From the NCBI GenBank assembly GCA_009840065.1, contig VXON01000048.1:1-6924 (forward strand): DNA of 6,924 nucleotides, written 5' to 3'. Shown here piece by piece: positions 1 to 4,998 of this stretch. The translations under genes and the position numbers were made by a program. The notes under the pieces are model-generated. The model was given only the letters and a program-made list of their open reading frames with translations. It was not told the origin of the DNA and did not search any database. The stretch comes from Cenarchaeum sp. SB0662_bin_33. GTDB lineage: Archaea; Thermoproteota; Nitrososphaeria; Nitrososphaerales; Nitrosopumilaceae. Positions within the stretch are counted from its first letter, which is position 1. Each line of letters opens with the position of its first letter.

Positions 1-11
1 GTTTGACATGC

Positions 12-902
12 TCATATATGCCACCTACTCTGTGAGGGGGGTTGAGTATGTACCTTGTCACTTGTCAGCATTGCCGGCACATTGGCCGCCACACTTACTG
101 CATCCTTAAATAAATTGGTTGCATCATAATCAAGTTTCTTGTGAGATGTATCACACGATAACATGAGTCTGGATTCCATGTCCATAACACCATACTCGTA
201 CATTCCCTTGCCTTTGCTAGAGTAATAATGCTCATCTGTAGACCATTTACCGCTTGTGGGTACGGGTATTCTTTGTAGGATTTTAGAGGTGGCATCACGC
301 GCACACTTTAGCCACCTCCACACAGTTGATTGGTTGGGAGCGCCCTGTTCTGTGCTTGGATTTATGCGTCTTGTGGCATCACGCGCCGCAGTGGCGCATG
401 ACTTGCCGCCCATTACATCGTTTATGGAATCGGTTATGACCGAATCCGGATAGTGTCTTCCGAGAAATCCTGGTCTGTGTGTGAACCTTTTTTTACACTT
501 GTTACACCTGTATCTGACCGATACACCCCCATCCTTTCTTTTACGTTCATCATAGTATCTACAGTCCGTTGATCTGCACTCGTTATTACTGCATGTGGGT
601 TCTGGCTTTGTTATTTCAAACTGGATTGATTCTAGTTCACGTATGTCAATTACCGTTTTTTGTACGGCAGTAATATGCTTACAGTCCACATGCCTCTTGA
701 CATGATGCGGGCAGGTGCATCTCCAGCCATCAAGAAAGCTTACCTCATAACACACCCTCCTGTGATTGTGATGGAACGGCAAACCTGTTGTTAGAAAGAC
801 ATACCGGCTGGGCTTTTTCATTTGAATATGTATTGCATTCCTGTGGGATGTTGATTTTTTTACTATCACCAATTGGTAGTAACAATATTTGTATATGGGC
901 AT
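12..902 (-). CDS. Transposase with N-terminal SWIM zinc finger, C-terminally frameshifted or truncated
   Basis: This is a DDE transposase that would bind element ends and catalyse strand transfer. Visible parts in order: a SWIM finger (C62-x-C64-x9-C74-x-H76); a transposase zinc ribbon (C104, C109, C133, C136, with an extra C114) ending in a CKKRFTHRPGF-type segment; a helix-turn-helix region at about 150-200 (TVWRW); and the start of an IS6/IS240-like catalytic core with D223 (WSTDEHYY) and D282 (LTSDK). The third acidic residue and the final NN..ER-type motif are absent. After D282 the frame runs only 14 residues to TGA. Reading one base fewer in the G run at 36-41 opens another frame to the window edge, so the gene is probably frameshifted. 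The first ATG is at 902, but Met28 at 821 is a good alternative because the next gene's TATA-like box lies inside codons 2-5. Confident as a transposase; intactness is doubtful. Confidence 0.75.
   Translation of the reverse strand: MPIYKYCYYQLVIVKKSTSHRNAIHIQMKKPSRYVFLTTGLPFHHNHRRVCYEVSFLDGWRCTCPHHVKRHVDCKHITAVQKTVIDIRELESIQFEITKPEPTCSNNECRSTDCRYYDERKRKDGGVSVRYRCNKCKKRFTHRPGFLGRHYPDSVITDSINDVMGGKSCATAARDATRRINPSTEQGAPNQSTVWRWLKCARDATSKILQRIPVPTSGKWSTDEHYYSSKGKGMYEYGVMDMESRLMLSCDTSHKKLDYDATNLFKDAVSVAANVPAMLTSDKVHTQPPSQSRWHI
888..897 (+). promoter_or_regulatory. TATA-like box for the AbrB-like gene
   Basis: The sequence TTTGTATATG is centred about 28 bases before the ATG at 921. This is the usual archaeal TATA-to-start distance if the transcript is leaderless. 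It lies inside the longest version of the divergent transposase frame. Inferred from position and composition only. Confidence 0.35.
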
Positions 903-920
903 AATTTGTATAACAAACTG

Positions 921-1088
921 ATGACAACGTGGCCAAAGAATGCAACGGAGTTTACGGTATCTGTTATCAAGAATACTGCATCAAGGACAAACTACAGTTA
1001 CATTCCAAAACCCATACTAGAATTATTTGAATACCTGACGTTTAAAATCAAAGACGGTCAGGTAGTTGTCAGCCCAGGTAAAAAATAG
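921..1088 (+). CDS. Small AbrB/SpoVT-like protein (55 aa)
   Basis: The predicted 55-residue protein begins MTTWPKNATEFTVSV. The pattern is a beta strand (FTVSVIK), a polar loop, an IPKPILELF segment, then two strands (LTFKIKDG and QVVVSPG). This resembles the AbrB/SpoVT swapped-hairpin DNA-binding fold, in which an IP.P(I/V)...L motif precedes the final strands. I also recall similar short proteins with WP.NA..FTVSV...IPKP in ammonia-oxidising archaea, but could not check this. ATG 921 is chosen over the upstream in-frame ATG at 873 because the protein pattern begins here and a TATA-like box fits leaderless transcription. The gene diverges from the transposase with 18 bases between the two longest reading frames. 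A role as transcription regulator or antitoxin is possible, but no toxin partner is visible beside it. Confidence 0.6.
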   Translation: MTTWPKNATEFTVSVIKNTASRTNYSYIPKPILELFEYLTFKIKDGQVVVSPGKK

Positions 1089-1110
1089 GCTATTCTAGGA
1101 CATTTGGATA

Positions 1111-1125
1111 GGCCGGCCCATTTTT
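1111..1125 (+). terminator. Possible terminator after the AbrB-like gene
   Basis: A G/C-rich palindrome (GGCCGGCC) is followed within two bases by five Ts, 23 bases after the stop of the small gene. Archaeal termination mainly needs T runs, so this is plausible. The palindrome has no loop, however, and the T run is short. Confidence 0.25.
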
Positions 1126-1247
1126 GCAAGAGAACCTGTATACCAAAATACAAAAGTACATAGACATTTTCACGTTTAGTCCACACGTAAAGGTGTCCAC
1201 AAACTTTTGTCCCTCCGGTATATGTTATCTGGTCTAGTGCGAATTTC

Positions 1248-1262
1248 TTTAAAAAATATTTA
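1248..1262 (+). promoter_or_regulatory. TATA-like box for the mptE-like gene
   Basis: The A/T stretch TTTAAAAAATATTTA is centred about 34 bases before ATG 1289. It predicts a start site near 1280 and a leader of at most about ten bases. No Shine-Dalgarno-like sequence precedes the ATG, which fits leaderless or short-leader expression. A second A/T stretch at 1271-1280 is too close to the start codon to be the TATA element. Confidence 0.45.
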
Positions 1263-1288
1263 ATCAGTAATATATTATATAATTTGGT

Positions 1289-2014
1289 ATGATTCCAGCC
1301 TGGCCTGTATGGTACGAAAAGATATGCAAACAGTTTGGCTATAACCCCGATGAGGACCATGCAGCAGCAGTAATACTGAACGACATACTGGAGTACTTTG
1401 ATCTCGACATGTTGCATAATATAATAAACAACAAGACGGTTCTGTGCGTGGGTGCAGGCCCATCATTATTATCTGTGATACCAACAATTCGAAACTTCTC
1501 AATGCCCATAATAGCGGCGGATTCCGCGCTACAGACGCTAATCCGATACAAGATAACCCCAGACATCGTTGTTACAGACTTGGATGGACAGCTCGACTGC
1601 ATGATGAGTCTGGCCGATTCAAGTATAATATTTGTGGTGCATGCGCATGGCAACAATATGGACCGGCTGTCCATGTCAAGAGCGTTCCGCCGATGTCTGG
1701 GGACGACACAGAATAGGCCGTTTGGCAAACTACATAATTTTGGAGGGTTTACAGATGGTGACCGGATGGTATTTTTGGCAAGTTACTTCAAGGCCCGTTC
1801 TATAATACTGTGCGGTATGGATTTGAATGGACCCGTCTCCACATGGTCCATACCAGATAGTGCTGACACTACGGTCGCGGCGAAGCTCTCAAAGTTACAT
1901 ATGGCTGCCTCCCTGTTGGAGTGGTTGGCACAAAATTCCCACTCAAGAATGTACACATTATCGTGTGATGTACGGGGATTTACTCAAATCACCTCTGATA
2001 TTAAAAATATATAG
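1289..2014 (+). CDS. mptE: MptE-like 6-hydroxymethyl-7,8-dihydropterin pyrophosphokinase
   Basis: Members of this family (MptE, DUF115) transfer pyrophosphate from ATP to 6-hydroxymethyl-7,8-dihydropterin. This step leads to methanopterin- or folate-type C1 carriers in archaea that lack bacterial FolK. The 241-residue length is close to that of characterised archaeal MptE. Family motifs are all present: VGAGPSL (54-60, nucleotide-binding turn), AADSAL (76-81), TPDIVVTDLDG (90-100), HAHGNN (118-123) and GGFTDGDR (152-159). D97, D99 and the H118/H120 pair are plausible metal or substrate ligands by analogy. The ATG is supported by the A/T-rich box upstream. The gene leads a plus-strand cluster, with 21 bases to the next start. 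The protein is expected to be cytoplasmic. Family membership is sure; the exact substrate is inferred from it. Confidence 0.88.
   Translation: MIPAWPVWYEKICKQFGYNPDEDHAAAVILNDILEYFDLDMLHNIINNKTVLCVGAGPSLLSVIPTIRNFSMPIIAADSALQTLIRYKITPDIVVTDLDGQLDCMMSLADSSIIFVVHAHGNNMDRLSMSRAFRRCLGTTQNRPFGKLHNFGGFTDGDRMVFLASYFKARSIILCGMDLNGPVSTWSIPDSADTTVAAKLSKLHMAASLLEWLAQNSHSRMYTLSCDVRGFTQITSDIKNI
2001..2012 (+). promoter_or_regulatory. Possible internal TATA box before the coiled-coil gene and guaA
   Basis: TTAAAAATATAT covers the last codons of the mptE-like gene and is centred about 30 bases before ATG 2036. This fits a leaderless start for the next gene. The unknown gene and guaA could thus be transcribed on their own as well as from the upstream promoter. 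Based on spacing and composition only. Confidence 0.4.
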
Positions 2015-2035
2015 AATTCAACATATGAAATCATT

Positions 2036-2611
2036 ATGAAACTTGATGCCGAGCAGGTAAGGGGCATAGTTGAGCTGCGTGAAAAGTTACAGGAGAGGTT
2101 GGAGCAGTTGCGCCAAGAGGTTGAGATGACAACACTAAACATAGATGCATTAGATACGGTCCTTACGCAGTCCAGTTTTACACGAGCCTCTCAGTATAAG
2201 CCGCCGGATACACTTCCTCCGGAAGATACAGAGCTCCAACCCAAGTCCGTCCCACCACCTCCAAGTAATGATGATGCCGAACCCATCATAGTGAATGATG
2301 CGACCATCGGTGGAATAACCAAGTCTGATGATAACATATCCATAATGCTGCACGTTCCCGTCTCGATCCAGACTCAGCCGTTCAAGTCGTTCTTTCTGGA
2401 ACGCATAATTGGTGGCATGATCAAGAAAGATACCATTGAGGCCGAGAATGAAAGACTTCCCAAAGATTCGGTCATGAGATACGAATTAAAGACGCAGGGT
2501 GATACGCTTAGTCATATAATAATATACAATTACAGGTTAGAAGAGAGGGCTCGCGAGATTACCAGTACCATACGGTGGACACTATCTAGGATGCTGGAAC
2601 ATGTCAGATAA
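2036..2611 (+). CDS. Uncharacterised coiled-coil protein linked to guaA
   Basis: I do not recognise this 191-residue protein. Residues 1-45 form a charged, heptad-like helix (VELREKLQERLEQLRQEVE) that should make a coiled coil. Residues 52-83 are rich in Pro, Asp and Glu (a PPDTLPPEDTELQP stretch and a PPPP run at 73-76) and look disordered. Residues 84-191 look folded, with alternating strands and helices (ISIMLHVPV, SFFLERIIGGMIKKD, HIIIYNY) and a closing helix, EITSTIRWTLSRMLE. There is no signal peptide, membrane segment or metal motif. Its last four codons, including the stop, overlap the start of guaA by 11 bases, so the two are probably translated together. The layout suggests an oligomerising adaptor or regulator; a tie to GMP synthesis is only a guess from position. 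It is confidently coding, because the frame is long, the start has a TATA-like box and the domain layout is coherent. Confidence 0.8.
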   Translation: MKLDAEQVRGIVELREKLQERLEQLRQEVEMTTLNIDALDTVLTQSSFTRASQYKPPDTLPPEDTELQPKSVPPPPSNDDAEPIIVNDATIGGITKSDDNISIMLHVPVSIQTQPFKSFFLERIIGGMIKKDTIEAENERLPKDSVMRYELKTQGDTLSHIIIYNYRLEERAREITSTIRWTLSRMLEHVR

Positions 2612-4136
2612 AGAGTCAGATCGCATTGCAGTGTTGGATTTTGGCTCGCAATACAGTCATCTAATATGTAGGAGAATACGCGACTTTTCAGTTAGGGCTG
2701 AATTACTGCCCTTTGATACGGATGTAGACAAGGTACTGACTCCTAAAACCAAGGGCGTTATATTCTCCGGAGGTCCCTCAAGTACATATACAGAGAACGC
2801 CCCGATGCCGCAACAGGGCATACTAGAGTCTGACATTCCCGTACTAGGTATATGCTACGGCCACCAGATTATAGTAAGCAGATGTGGTGGTGTGGTAAAG
2901 AGGGTATCAAGAGAGTATGGCCACTCCACTCTGATGATACATAATTCAGACGGCCTCTTTGAGGGTCTGGACTCTTCAATAGAGGCTTGGATGAGTCATG
3001 GGGATGAGGCAGAGACGATTCCGTCTGGTTTTCGTGTAATTGGACATACCTCATCTGCCGCGGCAGCTGCCATATGTAATGACTCCAACCGGGTATTCGG
3101 ACTACAGTTTCACCCCGAAGTGGCCCACACACCAAAAGGCTCAGACATACTACACAACTTTGCTGTTAAGATATGTGGCGCCAGACAGAATTGGACGATG
3201 GAGACATTTACAACTTCGACCATCAAGAAACTCTCAGGTATATCAGACCGGGTACTCTGCGGCGTTAGTGGCGGTGTTGACTCTAGCGTGGCTGCCATTC
3301 TACTACACAGAGCCATCGGAGACCGCCTGAGATGTGTCTTTGTAGAGAACGGACTTTTGCGGCATAATGAGGCATTACAAGTTACAGAGATGTTTGCCGA
3401 GCTTGATATACCCATGGATGTCATAGATGCCTCCGAGTCTTTTCTAAATTTACTGCGTGATGTTGATGACCCCGAAGACAAGCGCAGTATTATAGGCGAG
3501 GAGTTTGTGCGGGTATTTACAGAGTACTCCAAAAAGAATGGGCCGTTTCAGTGGCTGGCTCAAGGAACCCTATATCCAGATGTCATAGAGAGTGGTGTGT
3601 CCGGTGGTCCGGCAGCTGTAATAAAGTCCCATCACAATGTTGGGGGCCTCCCAGAGTGGCTCGGCCTAGATATAATAGAGCCTCTCCGGGATTTATACAA
3701 AGACGAGGTTCGTGATGTGGGGAGAGTGTTGGGCGTACCATCTAAATTTCTACAGCGGCACCCATTCCCAGGTCCGGGACTAGCGGTGCGCATAATGGGC
3801 CGCATCACTCCAAACAAGCTGCGCATATGTCGCCAGGCTAGCCGCATAGTGGAAGAGGAGATCTTGTCGGCCGGTATGTACAACGACATATGGCAGGCAT
3901 ATGCATCCGTGGGTGACGACCTAGCGGTGGGTGTGGTAGGGGATGCCCGCATGCATGGCCACATAGTGATGATTCGCGTTGTAAAGTCAGTCGATGCTAT
4001 GACCGCAGATTGGGCCCGGTTGGATCATGCACTTTTAGAGTCCATGAGTAATCGAATAACAAATGAGATAGATGAGGTCACCTGGGTCACCTATGCCATA
4101 TCCAGCAAACCCCCCGCCACTATAGAACCCCAGTAG
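2601..4136 (+). CDS. guaA: GMP synthase (glutamine-hydrolysing), fused two-domain form
   Basis: GuaA converts XMP, ATP and glutamine to GMP, the last step of de novo guanine nucleotide synthesis in the cytoplasm. At 511 residues it is full length. The class I glutaminase domain (about 8-190) has DFGSQY (13-18), GGPSSTY (57-63), the nucleophile C85 in LGICYGHQ, and H171/E173 in LQFHPEV. The ATP pyrophosphatase domain has the P-loop SGGVDSS (223-229). The XMP-binding and dimerisation domain contains HPFPGPGLAVR (387-397) and the C-terminal KPPATIE (503-509). Several euryarchaea encode the two activities as separate subunits, whereas here they are fused. ATG 2601 is the only start before the conserved N-terminus and overlaps the upstream gene by 11 bases. 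The 3' end overlaps the convergent ROK gene by 17 bases. Small oddity: YAISSKPPATIEPQ, where I recall YDISSKPPATIEWE in bacterial forms. Confidence 0.97.
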   Translation: MSDKESDRIAVLDFGSQYSHLICRRIRDFSVRAELLPFDTDVDKVLTPKTKGVIFSGGPSSTYTENAPMPQQGILESDIPVLGICYGHQIIVSRCGGVVKRVSREYGHSTLMIHNSDGLFEGLDSSIEAWMSHGDEAETIPSGFRVIGHTSSAAAAAICNDSNRVFGLQFHPEVAHTPKGSDILHNFAVKICGARQNWTMETFTTSTIKKLSGISDRVLCGVSGGVDSSVAAILLHRAIGDRLRCVFVENGLLRHNEALQVTEMFAELDIPMDVIDASESFLNLLRDVDDPEDKRSIIGEEFVRVFTEYSKKNGPFQWLAQGTLYPDVIESGVSGGPAAVIKSHHNVGGLPEWLGLDIIEPLRDLYKDEVRDVGRVLGVPSKFLQRHPFPGPGLAVRIMGRITPNKLRICRQASRIVEEEILSAGMYNDIWQAYASVGDDLAVGVVGDARMHGHIVMIRVVKSVDAMTADWARLDHALLESMSNRITNEIDEVTWVTYAISSKPPATIEPQ

Positions 4137-4980
4137 CACCCAACAGGGCGGCCCCTACAACCCCCGCCGAATCGCCTAGGCTGTTCTGTATTATGGGGGT
4201 GTTGTGTTCAGGTGTCAGTTGCCCTACAATATCACTTCCCATGCCATATAGAAATTCAATATTTGAGAGACCGCCTCCCAACACCACACAGTCTGGATTT
4301 AATATCTGTATGACGTTTGAGAGCGCCAACCCAAAGTTATTTACAAATTTATGCCTCCACTCCTCATAGCCCGGAAGCTGTTGTTCTATTATGTCTGGTA
4401 TGTTCATCCGTGTGCCGCTCTTTTCATACCATGCACGTTGCAGTGCCGGTCCGCTGATATATGCTTCAACACATCCCCTTTTGCCGCACCAGCAGGATAC
4501 ACCGTTTGGATGTAATATACTGTGACCCCACTCACCGGCCATCCCCTTACTGCCAGATATTACACTACCTCCTATGGATATACCACCACCAACACCCGTA
4601 CCCATTATCACGCCAAATACCATATTGTATTTGGCGCCTGCACCCAGGGTGGCTTCGGCCGACACAAAGCAGTCCGCATCATTACTCATGGATATGGTTG
4701 TATTCAGAGCATCCTCTAGGTCACGTTTCAGATATTTGCTCCGAATGTATCTCAGATTGCTACCAAGCATGCGTCCGGCCGGTCCTGCAACTCCGGGCGT
4801 TCCCACACCTATCGTATGCCCGCCTAGATCAATATCATGTATTATGTCCTGTATGGTGCTTAGTATCCGTACATATGAGTCAGGTGTCTGCACACGCCGT
4901 CGTTTTAAAATATTGTATTTATGATCAAGTACAACCCCCTCAATCTTGGTTCCCCCCAGATCAATTCCAATATGATACAA
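4120..4980 (-). CDS. ROK-family sugar kinase, fructokinase/NagK-like subgroup
   Basis: ROK kinases phosphorylate a free hexose or amino sugar with ATP. This 286-residue protein has the phosphate-binding DLGGTK (7-12), a GTPG turn (60-63), catalytic D101 in SNDAD, and GTGVGGG (127-133). It also has the sugar-contact EWGH (150-153) and the zinc motif CWCGKRGC (C163, C165, C170 with H153), followed by VEAYISGPAL. EWGH plus the ISGP segment resembles bacterial Mak fructokinase and NagK more than glucokinase, as far as I recall. The LNG triplet those enzymes carry after the N75 region is missing, so the sugar is uncertain. The start is TTG at 4980: an in-frame TGA lies at 4987-4989, the next Met is residue 71, and the conserved N-terminus begins at once. 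The gene follows the thermosome gene after 18 bases and converges on guaA, overlapping it. Confidence 0.93.
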   Translation of the reverse strand: MYHIGIDLGGTKIEGVVLDHKYNILKRRRVQTPDSYVRILSTIQDIIHDIDLGGHTIGVGTPGVAGPAGRMLGSNLRYIRSKYLKRDLEDALNTTISMSNDADCFVSAEATLGAGAKYNMVFGVIMGTGVGGGISIGGSVISGSKGMAGEWGHSILHPNGVSCWCGKRGCVEAYISGPALQRAWYEKSGTRMNIPDIIEQQLPGYEEWRHKFVNNFGLALSNVIQILNPDCVVLGGGLSNIEFLYGMGSDIVGQLTPEHNTPIIQNSLGDSAGVVGAALLGATGVL

Positions 4981-4998
4981 AAAAATTCAAAAATTTGA
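4981..4998 (-). terminator. Possible weak terminator between thermosome and ROK kinase genes
   Basis: Read on the minus strand, TCAAA-TT-TTTGA forms a small inverted repeat (4987-4998). It runs into a T-rich tract directly after the thermosome stop and directly before the TTG of the kinase. It could end part of the thermosome transcripts, leaving lower read-through into the kinase. The arms are only five A/T-rich base pairs, so the T tract would matter more than the hairpin. Confidence 0.35.

Larger units (their letters stand above)
1..902 (-). mobile_element. Insertion element fragment carrying a SWIM-domain DDE transposase
   Basis: The left edge of the window lies inside or near an insertion element read on the minus strand, identified only by its transposase. 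I found no convincing terminal inverted repeat or target duplication upstream of the transposase (bases 903-1288), and the other end would lie outside the window. The outer limits are therefore the gene limits, not true element ends. An 8-base direct repeat, TTTGTATA at 888-895 and 905-912, flanks the start region. It looks more like promoter sequence than an element end. Confidence 0.45.
1089..1288. other. Intergenic region without a recognisable gene
   Basis: I see no convincing coding region or structured RNA in these 200 bases. The left part has an 8-base palindrome, GGCCGGCC (1111-1118), followed by a short T run. The right part turns strongly A/T-rich before the mptE-like gene. A minus-strand open frame crossing this stretch runs into the mptE-like gene and shows no family motifs, so it was not called. 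Confidence 0.5.

Noticed and set aside
888..912. TTTGTATA direct repeat as an insertion-element end or target duplication
   Set aside because: Both copies lie close together on the same side of the transposase start, in A/T-rich promoter sequence. A target duplication would flank both ends of the element.
1111..1118. GGCCGGCC palindrome as an attachment or regulatory site
   Set aside because: A single 8-base palindrome without flanking symmetry or a second copy is not enough; it is kept only as part of a weak terminator guess.
1058..1417. Minus-strand open frame of 119 codons over the 1089-1288 gap
   Set aside because: It overlaps the well-supported mptE-like gene on the opposite strand, shows no family motif and has no promoter of its own.
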